Positions 9,650 to 18,885 of a stretch of 53,118 nt of DNA are shown here, in pieces. Source of the DNA: Fredinandcohnia onubensis (GTDB taxonomy: Bacteria > Bacillota > Bacilli > Bacillales > Bacillaceae_L); NCBI RefSeq assembly GCF_002734215.1, contig NZ_NSEB01000016.1, positions 1 to 53,118 of the forward strand, in the 5' to 3' direction. Within the stretch, counting starts at the first letter, position 1. The number at the start of each line of letters is the position of its first letter. Made by a program: the position numbers and the translations under genes. The notes beneath the pieces are model-generated. The model was not told the DNA's origin and did not search any database. It saw only the letters and a list, made by a program, of their open reading frames with translations.

Positions 9650-9684
9650 ACAAAAAGGTGTCTACAATTTTGTTGTAGACACCT
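9650..9684 (-). terminator. ftsH terminator
   Basis: A 12-bp perfect stem (AGGTGTCTACAA and its complement, 5-nt loop) is followed on the minus strand by TTTTTG. It lies immediately after the ftsH stop. Confidence 0.9.
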
Positions 9685-9690
9685 CTTACT

Positions 9691-11631
9691 TTACTCTTCT
9701 TTATTCTTGTTTTCGCCTTCAGTTACATCATTCTCTTTTTTAGAGTTAATTGTAACTTTTACATCTTCTTTCGGTTTGTCTGCTTCTTCAAGCGCTACTG
9801 GTCGGTCAGGTAATTTACCTTCTTCGAATAAGCTCTTAATTTGGGCAGCATCTAAAGTTTCAACCTCAAGTAATGTTTCTGCGATAAGCTTAAGTTTATC
9901 TTGATGTTCTGTAAGGATTTGGCGAGCTTTCTCGTAGCTTTCCTTAATGAAGCGTTGAATCTCAAGATCAATTTCGTGTGCAATAGCATCACTATAGTTT
10001 TGCTCATTGTGGATATCGCGTCCTAAGAACACTTGACCACCCTGCGCTTGACCAAATTGAAGAGGACCTAACTTTTCACTCATTCCATATTCGGTAACCA
10101 TTTTACGAGCAATACCTGTAGCACGTTGGAAGTCATTATGAGCACCTGTACTCACTTCTCCAAATGTAATTTCTTCTGCTACACGACCACCTAATAGACC
10201 TGTGATTTTATCTAACAATTCAGGTTTTGTCATGAAGTAACGGTCTTCCTTAGGAAGCATTACTGCATAACCGCCGGCTTGACCACGAGGCACGATTGTT
10301 ACCTTGTGAACCATATCCGCTTCATCAAGCACCATTCCAATAACGGTATGTCCCGCTTCGTGGAACGCTACGATATTGCGTTCTTTTTTCGAAATGACAC
10401 GGTTCTTTTTCGCTGGACCTGCAATTACGCGGTCTGACGCTTCATCAAGGTCCGTCATATCGATTTTCTTCTTGTTTTGTCGAGCAGCAACGAGTGCTGC
10501 TTCATTAAGTAAGTTTTCTAGGTCTGCACCTGAGAATCCTGGAGTTCTTGCAGCGATAGCTTTTAGATCAACCGATTCATCAAAGGGCTTATTACGAGCA
10601 TGAACTCGTAAAACCGCTTCTCTTCCTTTAACATCCGGACGGTCAACTGTAATTTGACGGTCAAAACGTCCTGGACGTAGAAGGGCAGGATCTAGAATGT
10701 CTGGGCGGTTTGTTGCTGCAACGATGATGATACCTTCGTTTGCACCAAATCCGTCCATCTCAACTAGTAATTGGTTTAAGGTTTGCTCACGCTCATCATG
10801 ACCGCCACCAAGACCAGCACCACGCTGACGTCCAACTGCATCAATTTCATCTATAAAAATGATACATGGCGCATTTTTCTTAGCATTTTCAAATAAGTCA
10901 CGTACACGTGAAGCACCAACCCCTACGAACATTTCAACGAAATCCGAACCACTGATAGAGAAGAATGGAACTCCCGCTTCACCAGCAGCCGCACGAGCAA
11001 GCAATGTTTTACCTGTTCCAGGAGGTCCAACAAGGAGGATCCCTTTTGGAATTCTTGCACCTAGATCAGCAAATTTGCGTGGGTCCTTCAAAAACTCAAC
11101 TACTTCAATAAGCTCTTGCTTCTCTTCGTCCGCACCTGCAACATCTTTAAATCTAACCTTTTTCTTTTCTTCGCTATATAACTTCGCTTTACTCTTACCG
11201 AAGTTCATAACCCTACTGCCGCCGCCTTGGGCTTGGTTAAGTAGGAAGAAGAATAAAATAAAGATGATAACAAATGGGATAATCGACGTAAAGAAGGTTA
11301 CCCAACCACTTGTTTCCTTCGCTTTAAGGATATCTACGTCTGCGTTCTTCGCAGCTTCATAAATCCGATCTACTTCTTTTTGGCTTCCGATAATATTCGT
11401 TACAAAATATTGATCCTCTTTGTAGCCATTTAATTGGCCTCTTACTTCAAAGACGCCTCTTTCGGGTTGTACCGTGATATTTTTTACATCTCCAGTTTCG
11501 AGATGTTCAACAAACTTTCCATATTTCATCACTTCAGGCTGGCCATTGGCTCCTTGGAAGAAGCTAACCACTCCGATTATGACTAAAAATATGAGTAAAT
11601 AGAATATGACGTTTCTAAAAATCCGATTCAT
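9691..11631 (-). CDS. ftsH: ATP-dependent zinc metalloprotease FtsH
   Basis: FtsH is a membrane-anchored hexameric AAA+ protease that degrades misfolded membrane proteins and regulators such as Spo0E in Bacillus. The 646-residue protein has transmembrane segments at about residues 8-25 and 113-132 flanking an extracytoplasmic domain. The Walker A motif GPPGTGKT is at 202-209. [14 protein letters not shown] provides Walker B, and the second region of homology carries [18 protein letters not shown]. The zinc site HEAGH is near 424, and the acidic Lys/Glu-rich tail is typical of Bacillus FtsH. AGGAGG lies five bases before the ATG. It is transcribed alone, between the hpt and ftsH terminators. 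Confidence 0.98.
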   Translation of the reverse strand: MNRIFRNVIFYLLIFLVIIGVVSFFQGANGQPEVMKYGKFVEHLETGDVKNITVQPERGVFEVRGQLNGYKEDQYFVTNIIGSQKEVDRIYEAAKNADVDILKAKETSGWVTFFTSIIPFVIIFILFFFLLNQAQGGGSRVMNFGKSKAKLYSEEKKKVRFKDVAGADEEKQELIEVVEFLKDPRKFADLGARIPKGILLVGPPGTGKTLLARAAAGEAGVPFFSISGSDFVEMFVGVGASRVRDLFENAKKNAPCIIFIDEIDAVGRQRGAGLGGGHDEREQTLNQLLVEMDGFGANEGIIIVAATNRPDILDPALLRPGRFDRQITVDRPDVKGREAVLRVHARNKPFDESVDLKAIAARTPGFSGADLENLLNEAALVAARQNKKKIDMTDLDEASDRVIAGPAKKNRVISKKERNIVAFHEAGHTVIGMVLDEADMVHKVTIVPRGQAGGYAVMLPKEDRYFMTKPELLDKITGLLGGRVAEEITFGEVSTGAHNDFQRATGIARKMVTEYGMSEKLGPLQFGQAQGGQVFLGRDIHNEQNYSDAIAHEIDLEIQRFIKESYEKARQILTEHQDKLKLIAETLLEVETLDAAQIKSLFEEGKLPDRPVALEEADKPKEDVKVTINSKKENDVTEGENKNKEE

Positions 11632-11726
11632 CCCTTACCTCCTCCCGCGGTGAACAAACTATAGTAAATAGTATCATAGATAATAATTGCTATTCAAATG
11701 ATTTACGTTTAACCTGCCAATAGGTT

Positions 11727-11760
11727 TCAAAAAAGTATAAGTTTTTCCACAAAAAACTTA
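11727..11760 (-). terminator. hpt terminator
   Basis: TAAGTTTTT and AAAAACTTA form a 9-bp stem overlapping the hpt stop codon. It is followed on the minus strand by TACTTTTTTG. Confidence 0.65.
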
Positions 11761-12297
11761 TTTTGAATAGACCTCAGGTTTTAAAACTCCGATATATGGC
11801 AGATTGCGGTATTTCTCAGCATAGTCGAGACCGTATCCGACAACAAACTCATCGGGAACAATAAACCCAACATAGTCCGCATTAATATCGGCCTTTCTTC
11901 CAGTAGGCTTATCCAAAAGTGTCACAATTTTAATGGATTTCGCCTTGCGATAACGGAATAATTCAACGATATAACTTAGTGTTAGACCACTATCGATAAT
12001 ATCTTCAATTACTAGGATATCTCTTCCCTCTACAGAAGTATCCAAGTCCTTAATGATTTTTACCTCACCAGAAGATACGGTTGAGTTTCCGTAGCTTGAC
12101 ACATCCATAAAATCCATTTCTAAGTATGTATCTACCCTTTTTAACAGATCGCCCATAAAAGGCATAGCTCCTTTTAGTATTCCAATGGCTAAAGGAAATT
12201 TATCCTTATAGTCCTCTGTTAAAGTATTACCTAATTCTTTAATTTTTTGCTGTAATTCTTCCTCAGAAAATAAAACCTTCTCAATATCCTGCTTCAT
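11758..12297 (-). CDS. hpt: Hypoxanthine-guanine phosphoribosyltransferase
   Basis: This purine-salvage enzyme makes IMP and GMP from hypoxanthine or guanine with PRPP. The 179-residue protein has the PRPP-binding loop [15 protein letters not shown] near residue 100 and the purine-binding [19 protein letters not shown] near the C-terminus. [14 protein letters not shown] forms the flexible catalytic loop. It follows tilS by about 19 bp and precedes ftsH. In B. subtilis TilS and HprT form a complex that activates ftsH transcription, and the conserved order here fits that link. Confidence 0.96.
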   Translation of the reverse strand: MKQDIEKVLFSEEELQQKIKELGNTLTEDYKDKFPLAIGILKGAMPFMGDLLKRVDTYLEMDFMDVSSYGNSTVSSGEVKIIKDLDTSVEGRDILVIEDIIDSGLTLSYIVELFRYRKAKSIKIVTLLDKPTGRKADINADYVGFIVPDEFVVGYGLDYAEKYRNLPYIGVLKPEVYSK

Positions 12298-12316
12298 TCT
12301 TTAAAGCCCCCTAAAA

Positions 12317-13708
12317 TCATTGCGTGTATTGTAGTACGATATAGTGTGATTTTGTTTTACATGTTGCTTCATGTGATGACTTTTTCAATCCTGGAAGCCA
12401 CAAAATCTCTCCTTGTTCATCCTCGACTATCGGCCAGAGATTACGCCGGTGAAGGGGTATTTTTTCATCGATGAAGATATCCTTCACTTTTTTAGAACCA
12501 TTCATTCCTTTTAGCGTCATTTTATCTCCGTTTTTTCTCGTACGGACATAAATGGGCAATTGGATATTGTCCGGATCGATGACGAAACAGTCATTTCCGA
12601 CCAAGCTTCTAGGATAGTTCCTCCACACTTGACTCTTTATCTCACTACCATCTTCAAGTTTATAAAGCCCAGGTGAATCAATCTGGAATCGATAGGGGCT
12701 TACGTTATCCTTATAATCCGTATAAGTATATGTACAACTATCATAAGATTTTACAATTCGTAACCCCGAAGGAAAATGCAATTCTCCGGATGGATGGTTA
12801 TTCTCCAAGAAGGTTAACAAATTGTCGATATGTATGGCAGAAAGAGAAGGAGGAAGTTCTTTGTAGAGATAGTTTAATATTAGTTGAATCCCTCTTCTTT
12901 GTAAAGATTTTGGCATTGCTAAAAAGGTAGATATTTCAATCTCGATTTCGTTACCTTCATTCCTTTTCATTACTTTATTCATTTTCTCACTTGTTAATTC
13001 ATCTAAAACCTGATTATCCTCTTTGATGTATTGACTAAATCGCAAAAAATGTTCATGCACCGCAGGATTTTCCTGTTTTAAAAATGGAAGAACATGATGT
13101 CTAAATCGGTTTCGTACATAGTCGTCCTTTTCATTTGAGGGATCGCGTCTCGGCATAAGATTCATTTCTAGGCAATACTCTTCAATTTCGTCTCTTGTTA
13201 CTGCTAAAAATGGACGAATAATCGCTCCGCATGAAAACGGTCGGTTTATTTGTATACCTGCATATCCGATTCCTTTACTGCCTCTTACCAACCTCATTAA
13301 AATCGTTTCAACTTGATCATCCCCATGATGTCCAAGGGCTAAATGATCTGCTTGATATTTTCTCATCAATTCATCAAAAAAACGATACCGTATTTCTCTA
13401 GCTGCTACTTGAGAGCTTAAATTTTGTTTCTTTTTATAGGATGTGACATCGAATTGGATCGATTCAAAAGGAATTTGATACTCCTCACAAAATCCCTTTA
13501 CGTATAATAAATCCTCCTCTGATTCTTTCCCTCTAAACATATGGTCAACATGGGCAGCAATAAGTGTTGAATATAAATCCTTTTGATGATGATACAAATA
13601 ATGCAGTAAAGCAAGGGAATCCGGACCACCGGATACCCCTACTATTATTGTTGAGTCCTTCTTTATTAATTCATGTTTCTCAATAAACTGGTTTACTTTT
13701 TCAATCAT
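12317..13708 (-). CDS. tilS: tRNA(Ile)-lysidine synthase
   Basis: TilS converts the wobble C of the CAU-anticodon tRNA-Ile to lysidine, so that it reads AUA. The 463-residue protein has the N-type ATP pyrophosphatase loop SGGPDS at residues 26-31. ALGHHGDDQVETILMRLVRGS and the C-terminal TilS domain (NGDKMTLKGMNGSKKVKDIF) complete the signature. AAGGATTGG precedes the ATG. It lies directly after yabT and before hpt, the standard Bacillus order, and is an essential gene in relatives. Confidence 0.96.
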   Translation of the reverse strand: MIEKVNQFIEKHELIKKDSTIIVGVSGGPDSLALLHYLYHHQKDLYSTLIAAHVDHMFRGKESEEDLLYVKGFCEEYQIPFESIQFDVTSYKKKQNLSSQVAAREIRYRFFDELMRKYQADHLALGHHGDDQVETILMRLVRGSKGIGYAGIQINRPFSCGAIIRPFLAVTRDEIEEYCLEMNLMPRRDPSNEKDDYVRNRFRHHVLPFLKQENPAVHEHFLRFSQYIKEDNQVLDELTSEKMNKVMKRNEGNEIEIEISTFLAMPKSLQRRGIQLILNYLYKELPPSLSAIHIDNLLTFLENNHPSGELHFPSGLRIVKSYDSCTYTYTDYKDNVSPYRFQIDSPGLYKLEDGSEIKSQVWRNYPRSLVGNDCFVIDPDNIQLPIYVRTRKNGDKMTLKGMNGSKKVKDIFIDEKIPLHRRNLWPIVEDEQGEILWLPGLKKSSHEATCKTKSHYIVLQYTQ

Positions 13709-13771
13709 TGTTGGACCAATCCTTTTTATGGACTAAAGAATACGTTTATCGTATCACTTTCCAAAACATTT

Positions 13772-14803
13772 TTACAGAACTTGTCCATACAGATAAAGTA
13801 GATACCCGAGTGATACAAAGAGAAGCAACAATACCGTTTCAAGAACACCGCCCTTTTGTTTTTTGGGCGTCGGTTGTTTATTTACCCTCGATAGATTTGG
13901 ACTGGATTGTTTACTTCTTGTTGGTTTAGTCTTCGTTTGTGGCTTTCTTGCTGCCCGTGTTTTTTGGACAGAAGGTTGATCCTTATTAGCTTGGCTTAAC
14001 TTTATGACTAGATCTTTTCTCATGTCTTGCGCGCGCAGATATTTTCCATCAATCGCTTGATAAAGGACGGTATCTATTTTTCGTAGAGACTCCGTATTAG
14101 CAATGATTGATTTCAGTTGTTTTACGGGTTGGTCTGTTCTAGTAAATCGGTTCGGATAGGCTGTATTAACCATAATCATCGCAACTGCAAATAGATCATA
14201 GGAAGGTTCTGCTTTTCTCGAGCCCGCTCCCCAATATCCACGGTCAAAAAACTCGGTAAACTCCTTAATAGCTCTACCTTGTACAGTTGTTCCACCAACG
14301 TCGATACATCGTATTTTAGGAGGGTTTCCAGTAACAAGTAGATTATCAGGTTTTAAGTCGCCGAATACCCACCCTTCCTGATGGAGTCTGTCTAAATCAG
14401 CTAATAACTGCAAACATAGGATTCCAGTCCATTCTTTGCCTCTTTTTTCAATGAAAGACAAAAAGCTTTCTCCACGAATATATTCCATTACATAAAAGGA
14501 GATTGGGCTAGTGACACCCGGTCTAATCCAATCATCTACATCTATAAAAGAAGGTCCAAGGGCAGAGCCTTGGACCTTTGAAAAGTGTTTAAGTACATTC
14601 ACCTCTGACGTAATTGTCACGCCATTTTCACTTATTTTTAAAGCCACAGGGCCATTCATACTTTCCGCTAAATAGACAATACCATTGGCGCCTTGTCCTA
14701 AAGGTCTCACAATACGATATGATTTTTTATGCCATTTTCCAGTGATAACAGTACCAGGGGAAACCTTACATACCTGACTCTTCGTAGTATTGTTCATCAT
14801 CAC
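13772..14803 (-). CDS. yabT: Hanks-type serine/threonine protein kinase YabT
   Basis: This membrane-anchored kinase is known in B. subtilis to be expressed during sporulation, to be activated by DNA, and to phosphorylate RecA. The kinase core has the glycine loop LGQGANGIVYLAE near residue 35, VALKIS with the ATP lysine, and FGDLKPDNLL as catalytic loop. The magnesium-binding motif reads DVGG where most kinases have DFG. A Lys/Arg/Pro-rich linker, which could bind DNA, leads to a single C-terminal membrane segment (about residues 318-338), so it lacks PASTA repeats. The start (GTG ATG ATG) overlaps the end of yabS and has AAGGAG upstream, so the exact start may be one codon later. Confidence 0.9.
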   Translation of the reverse strand: MMMNNTTKSQVCKVSPGTVITGKWHKKSYRIVRPLGQGANGIVYLAESMNGPVALKISENGVTITSEVNVLKHFSKVQGSALGPSFIDVDDWIRPGVTSPISFYVMEYIRGESFLSFIEKRGKEWTGILCLQLLADLDRLHQEGWVFGDLKPDNLLVTGNPPKIRCIDVGGTTVQGRAIKEFTEFFDRGYWGAGSRKAEPSYDLFAVAMIMVNTAYPNRFTRTDQPVKQLKSIIANTESLRKIDTVLYQAIDGKYLRAQDMRKDLVIKLSQANKDQPSVQKTRAARKPQTKTKPTRSKQSSPNLSRVNKQPTPKKQKGGVLETVLLLLFVSLGYLLYLYGQVL

Positions 14804-15506
14804 GAGACAACAAGCTCCTTAATGATCTTTTTTTCTTGAAGTGGGTAAGTGCTTCACGAATCGCTGGACCAGTTGGCGTGATTCCACCGGTTGTTAGCTT
14901 TGGAAAAATACTAGATAAGGATTCTAGTCTTGGCGTCCAATCTAATACCCTTTCGACTTCGACTTTTTTCCCAGGAAATACAAACACTGAAAATTGATTG
15001 TCTCCCATTCTCGAATTTAGACTAATAGAGAGATCTAGTAAGGCTTCTTTAACTGTTGGCAACTTGTGCTTCATACTTGCACTCGTATCCACTAAAACTA
15101 AAACCTCTAAATCAACCGTTTCACCAAGCTCATCAACTACCTCCATTACTTCTCCACGTTTCTCTGGCGGAAGGTCCTCCATTGATGTTTTCGATCCAAG
15201 GATTTGCTGAAGCTCCTTGTTGACCACCCCTTGTAGGGTTTGAGTCATCGCTTGTTTTGTCACCATTTGAACAGTTTGTGATAACTGAGTGGAATAAACG
15301 ATTTGGCTTACGCCTCCACCAGCAGTTGCCATTCCTTCTATTTCCTGCATTCCTTGTTCATCAATCGTATCCTGCTCTACAACCCCAATAACATTAATCG
15401 TAATTCCTTGCTCTCTAGCAAGAGCAGCCATTGCAATCGGATCTTCCCCTTGGTTCGAACAACCATCCGTAATTAATAGAATTTGCTTCAATGTGCCTTT
15501 TTGCAC
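14766..15506 (-). CDS. yabS: von Willebrand factor A domain protein YabS
   Basis: This 246-residue protein is built around a VWA fold with a clear MIDAS-type motif, LVLVDTSASMKHKLP, at about residues 136-150. A first segment, ILLITDGCSNQGEDP, lies near the N-terminus, and TTGGITPTGPAIREAL forms a later metal-site loop. No signal peptide or membrane segment is seen. The start is GTG, seven bases after GGAGGGG. It lies between spoIIE and yabT and overlaps yabT by 38 bp, so the two are translationally coupled. Function is unknown; the VWA domain suggests metal-dependent protein binding, perhaps with the YabT kinase. Confidence 0.88.
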   Translation of the reverse strand: MQKGTLKQILLITDGCSNQGEDPIAMAALAREQGITINVIGVVEQDTIDEQGMQEIEGMATAGGGVSQIVYSTQLSQTVQMVTKQAMTQTLQGVVNKELQQILGSKTSMEDLPPEKRGEVMEVVDELGETVDLEVLVLVDTSASMKHKLPTVKEALLDLSISLNSRMGDNQFSVFVFPGKKVEVERVLDWTPRLESLSSIFPKLTTGGITPTGPAIREALTHFKKKRSLRSLLSRDDEQYYEESGM

Positions 15507-15584
15507 GTTCCATCCCCTCCAACTGATTTAAAGTTAGTAACAGGATGGACAAAATAATAGTCTTTTAAACCCCTTTCGATAGAA

Positions 15585-18071
15585 TCAAATCGCCTTACTC
15601 TTTGTTTTCTGGTACGCATACGCAGGGATTGCTGCCCATTTTGGTGTATTATGTTTAATCTTTGTCACAACAATCGTCATATCATCTTCAATTTGCCCTG
15701 ATCTTGTGCGGATTACCTCCTCCATAATCAAATCTGCAATCTCTTGCGGATCATTCGTTTGGATTTCTTTTATCTTGCGCTTCATCCACATATCATGATT
15801 TTCAACATGCTTTGGACCTTCAAAAATGCCATCGCTCATCATGATTAATAGGTCCCCAGCCTTTAATTGTTCATCAACTACCTCCACTTCAAAGTCCTCA
15901 ATGATTCCCATTGGTAGATTACTTGCCTGTATTTTACTAATTTTGTCTCCTCTCTTAATATAACTTGGCGTCGAACCGATTTTTAAGAACTTCGCACTTG
16001 CGTCTTGTAGATCAATAACCGCTAAATCTAGTGTTGAGAATATCTCATCTGTTGTTCGTAATGAGAGTATTGAGTTGACTGATTTAATCGCAACTTTTTC
16101 TTCAATACCAGATTGAAGGATCTTCTTTAATAGCTCCAAGGTTTCATTGCTTTCGTAATGAGCACGTTCACCATTGCCCATTCCATCACTGATGGCAACC
16201 GCATGTTTCCCAACCCCTAACTCAATTGTTGAATAGCTGTCGCCCGATACAAGTCCTCCACCCTTGGCAGCGTGGGCAACACCTGTATCAATGACATAAG
16301 CCTTTGCTGAGCCTAGGGTTACATGACAATATCCGTTTGGATAAACTGAGCATTCCTCCCTTTTTACGAGAATGGTTTCTTCAAGAATATCGGATAACAT
16401 TGGTGCAATTAATTTTTCACACTCCCCACTTCCATTGCAATATGGAATACTTAATTCAATATCTACATTTCCTTGTTCCACACTATATATCTCTACATGT
16501 CCTATTTGAATTCCAAATGACTGTAATGCATCGAGTATTTGCTCCTCTAATAAATGATGGTTTTCACCCTCGCGTTGAATCTCCTTGGCAAAATCACTCA
16601 TTACCTGAGAGACACCTAATAATTGATCGGCTACTAGTTTTCTACTCTCCTTTACTTGTTTCTTAAGCTTTTGATTTGCTTGATAATACGTAAATTCCTG
16701 CTCGACTGCTTCAATTACTTTTTTCGATCGTACACAATGCTTTTCCCAGTCTCTCGTAAGCTTGTGATTATATATGAGAGAATTTGTTTCACAACCATGC
16801 ATAATATCCTTCATGTAGTCATATGTTTTATTAAAGTTCTTGGACCAGCACGCCTCCTTTTTGAAACACGATTGGCACGTTTTTTCCGTTACATTACTTA
16901 GAAATAGATCGACTTCGCGGTCCTTATCCTCATCGTCAACGGGATATCCATATTCTGAAAAACTATTTGATAAAGCTTCAAACACAGTTGAAAATTGCGA
17001 AACGCGATGTGCTGTTACATCACGGATTTTACGAAGGTATTGCTGTTGTTCTGCACTATGTTCAGGTGTACCTGGAATATTCTTTGCCACTTTGCTTATT
17101 AAACCTTTAGGCGTTAGTAAAAATAGAAGAATTGCAACACCAGATTCATATAAAGTAGGAATAATATGACTCGCACCTTCTCCGTAAAGGCCAATTAAGA
17201 GCGTTCCTACAATCAACCCAAGTGCCACTCCAGCTTTTTTTCCTTCTTTTAAGAGGCCACCTAGCAAACCTGAAAAAGCGAGAAGACTCATTTGGTACAA
17301 GCTCGTCACATTAGCTAGGCTTAAAATAAGACCAGTTACAACCCCTACAGTTGAACCAATAGTCGCTCCTGCTACAAATGCAAACAAGAGGACGACATAC
17401 CTTGAAAGAATATTTGAAATGGACATCTCATATACGAGCCAGCCCATTGTTCCTGTTAACACAGAGGCAATTAAAATAATCAAACAAATGACTTCTTCCG
17501 TTTTAAACGACTGTCTCCTTCGTTTCTCTGTTAATAATGGTACGCTTTGCAGAAATATTAAGGTTAATATAAAGGCTAGACCCGAACCAACACCGATCAT
17601 TACCCCATCATGTATTGTGATTGTACCTTGTGTAAGATAAAGAATTCCCACCTTAGTTATTGCAGATGAAATTAACACAAGTGTTGGCAATGCTTTAATC
17701 AAATCCACCTTAAACCTCTGAAGAACCTTATAGATTACAAGAAAAGAGACAATGGATAGAAATGTAAAAACAGTTACATCAGCTGAAAGGGTAAACGATC
17801 CCGCGATAACGGCCGCCATTGCTATGCCCGCCTTCCCCTTTTTCATCATGAAGACCGCTGCGAAAAACGGTAATGCGAAGGGGGTTAATTCATTCAGGAT
17901 AAGAGCTCGTCCTAATAAAAACCCGACTACTACTAGTAAAAGCCCTTTTAGTAGAAATAGATTTATAAGTTTGGCTTGAAAACGCTGAAACCATTTAGAC
18001 ACAGTATCCTGCGTTTTTTCAATGGCTACATCTGTGATGGGCGCACTTAAATTCCTCTCTATTCTTTCCAT
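15585..18071 (-). CDS. spoIIE: Stage II sporulation protein E, membrane PP2C-type phosphatase
   Basis: SpoIIE dephosphorylates SpoIIAA-P to release sigma-F in the forespore and also acts with FtsZ at the polar septum. The 828-residue protein has an N-terminal block of about ten hydrophobic segments (roughly residues 35-330), a central regulatory/FtsZ-binding region rich in charged residues, and a C-terminal PP2C phosphatase domain. Metal-binding motifs are VAISDGMGNGERA and LLIMMSDGIFEGPKH, with EDDMTIVV at the end. The length equals the family norm. The promoter is of the Spo0A-activated sigma-A type with a 21-bp spacer. yabS and yabT follow. Confidence 0.97.
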   Translation of the reverse strand: MERIERNLSAPITDVAIEKTQDTVSKWFQRFQAKLINLFLLKGLLLVVVGFLLGRALILNELTPFALPFFAAVFMMKKGKAGIAMAAVIAGSFTLSADVTVFTFLSIVSFLVIYKVLQRFKVDLIKALPTLVLISSAITKVGILYLTQGTITIHDGVMIGVGSGLAFILTLIFLQSVPLLTEKRRRQSFKTEEVICLIILIASVLTGTMGWLVYEMSISNILSRYVVLLFAFVAGATIGSTVGVVTGLILSLANVTSLYQMSLLAFSGLLGGLLKEGKKAGVALGLIVGTLLIGLYGEGASHIIPTLYESGVAILLFLLTPKGLISKVAKNIPGTPEHSAEQQQYLRKIRDVTAHRVSQFSTVFEALSNSFSEYGYPVDDEDKDREVDLFLSNVTEKTCQSCFKKEACWSKNFNKTYDYMKDIMHGCETNSLIYNHKLTRDWEKHCVRSKKVIEAVEQEFTYYQANQKLKKQVKESRKLVADQLLGVSQVMSDFAKEIQREGENHHLLEEQILDALQSFGIQIGHVEIYSVEQGNVDIELSIPYCNGSGECEKLIAPMLSDILEETILVKREECSVYPNGYCHVTLGSAKAYVIDTGVAHAAKGGGLVSGDSYSTIELGVGKHAVAISDGMGNGERAHYESNETLELLKKILQSGIEEKVAIKSVNSILSLRTTDEIFSTLDLAVIDLQDASAKFLKIGSTPSYIKRGDKISKIQASNLPMGIIEDFEVEVVDEQLKAGDLLIMMSDGIFEGPKHVENHDMWMKRKIKEIQTNDPQEIADLIMEEVIRTRSGQIEDDMTIVVTKIKHNTPKWAAIPAYAYQKTKSKAI

Positions 18072-18106
18072 TTACAAACACTCCCCGTATTTAATAGTTG
18101 TCTGTT

Positions 18107-18139
18107 ATTATACAGTTGCAGAGATACGTATTTTGTCAA
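18107..18139 (-). promoter_or_regulatory. Spo0A-dependent sigma-A promoter of spoIIE
   Basis: On the minus strand TTGACA and TATAAT are separated by 21 bp rather than 17. This unusual spacing is the known hallmark of the Spo0A-P activated spoIIE and spoIIG promoters. The -35 region reads TTTTGTCAAAA on the plus strand, itself a near match to the Spo0A box TTTGTCGAA. A second partial box (CATTCGACTG) lies at 18164-18173. Confidence 0.85.
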
Positions 18140-18310
18140 AACAACAGGAGCAAAATGAAAAAACATTCGACTGCTTGTCCAGTATTCCAACAAAATAAAT
18201 GTCATATGACGAATTATAGGAGTGTAATTTAATCCGTTTGCGGAGAATTTCATAGAATATCGTTTGCATTGTGCGAATTTTTGTATTATTTTCCTTCAAC
18301 ACAAAAAATA

Positions 18311-18339
18311 TTGACGAATGAATAGACAGAAGGTATTAT
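18311..18339 (+). promoter_or_regulatory. Promoter for the tRNA transcript
   Basis: TTGACG and TATTAT are separated by 17 bp on the plus strand, upstream of the partial and intact tRNA-Met copies. A short hairpin (GTTCGAGACA... TGTCGAAC, 18362-18386) follows about 25 bp downstream of the -10 box. Confidence 0.65.
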
Positions 18340-18410
18340 ATAACTTGTGCTTACTTACTAGAGTTCGAGACAGAGTTTGTCGAACTTATGTATTTTTTAA
18401 ATTTATCCAT

Positions 18411-18437
18411 GGCGGTGTAGCTCAGCTGGCTAGAGCG
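18411..18437 (+). pseudogene. Truncated 5' half of tRNA-Met
   Basis: The first 27 bases of the intact tRNA-Met gene (acceptor 5' strand, D arm, up to position 27) occur here exactly. They are preceded by the same TTTATCC flank found before the intact gene. The sequence then diverges completely: there is no anticodon stem, T arm or 3' acceptor strand. It cannot fold into a tRNA. Confidence 0.8.
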
Positions 18438-18567
18438 ACGAGCAAAACTTCCATGAATCATCTGCGAGTTGTTCCGACGCATCAATCATCCTCGAATTTG
18501 CTAGAAGAGGAAGGAACATATTAACCTAGTTTAGAAAATATACTAATGCAGTACTCATTTATCCTAT

Positions 18568-18644
18568 GGCGGTGTAGCTCAGCTGGCTAGAGCGTACGGT
18601 TCATACCCGTGAGGTCGGGGGTTCGATCCCCTCCGCCGCTACCA
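18568..18644 (+). tRNA. tRNA-Met (anticodon CAT, elongator type)
   Basis: A complete cloverleaf can be drawn: acceptor GGCGGTG/CGCCGCT, D arm GCTC/GAGC, anticodon arm with loop TTCATAC, T arm GGGGG-TTCGATC-CCCTC, and an encoded CCA. It lacks the three consecutive G-C pairs of initiator tRNA in the anticodon stem, so it is elongator Met. It does not resemble tRNA-Ile2 with CAT. B. subtilis has tRNA-Met and tRNA-Glu at the same place beside spoIIE. Confidence 0.97.
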
Positions 18645-18653
18645 TAATAGTTA

Positions 18654-18725
18654 GGCCCGTTGGTCAAGCGGTTAAGACACCGCCCTTTCACGGCGGTAAC
18701 ACGGGTTCGAATCCCGTACGGGTCA
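18654..18725 (+). tRNA. tRNA-Glu (anticodon TTC)
   Basis: The cloverleaf has acceptor GGCCCGT/ACGGGTC, anticodon stem CCGCC/GGCGG with loop CTTTCAC, and a T loop TTCGAAT. CCA is not encoded and must be added. It lies nine bases after tRNA-Met and is followed by a terminator. Confidence 0.96.
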
Positions 18726-18727
18726 TC

Positions 18728-18765
18728 TAAAAACAGTGTGAGATTTTCACACTGTTTTTTTGTTT
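18728..18765 (+). terminator. Terminator of the tRNA-Met/tRNA-Glu transcript
   Basis: AAACAGTGTGA and its complement form an 11-bp stem with a 4-nt loop, followed by a run of seven T on the plus strand. Confidence 0.9.
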
Positions 18766-18825
18766 TTATTTTATAAGTTGTAATGGCAGCATTTCTGAAA
18801 AGCTCTATTTCCTTTTAAATAATGG

Positions 18826-18856
18826 CATACAAAAAGCACCCAAGTTGGGTGCTTTT
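18826..18856 (-). terminator. yabR terminator
   Basis: AAAAGCACCCA pairs with TGGGTGCTTTT around a very short loop, and a T run follows on the minus strand. The symmetry means it could also act on the plus strand. Confidence 0.8.
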
Positions 18857-18885
18857 AAATTTATATTTAGAGCTACAGCAGCAGG

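Noticed and set aside
10859-11362. Plus-strand open frame of 167 codons opposite ftsH
   Set aside because: It is the antisense shadow of the AAA+ domain; composition and codon pattern follow ftsH, and there is no ribosome binding site.
18318-18524. Plus-strand open frame of 68 codons across the tRNA region
   Set aside because: It runs through the truncated tRNA-Met copy and the tRNA promoter, has no ribosome binding site and no recognisable protein sequence.
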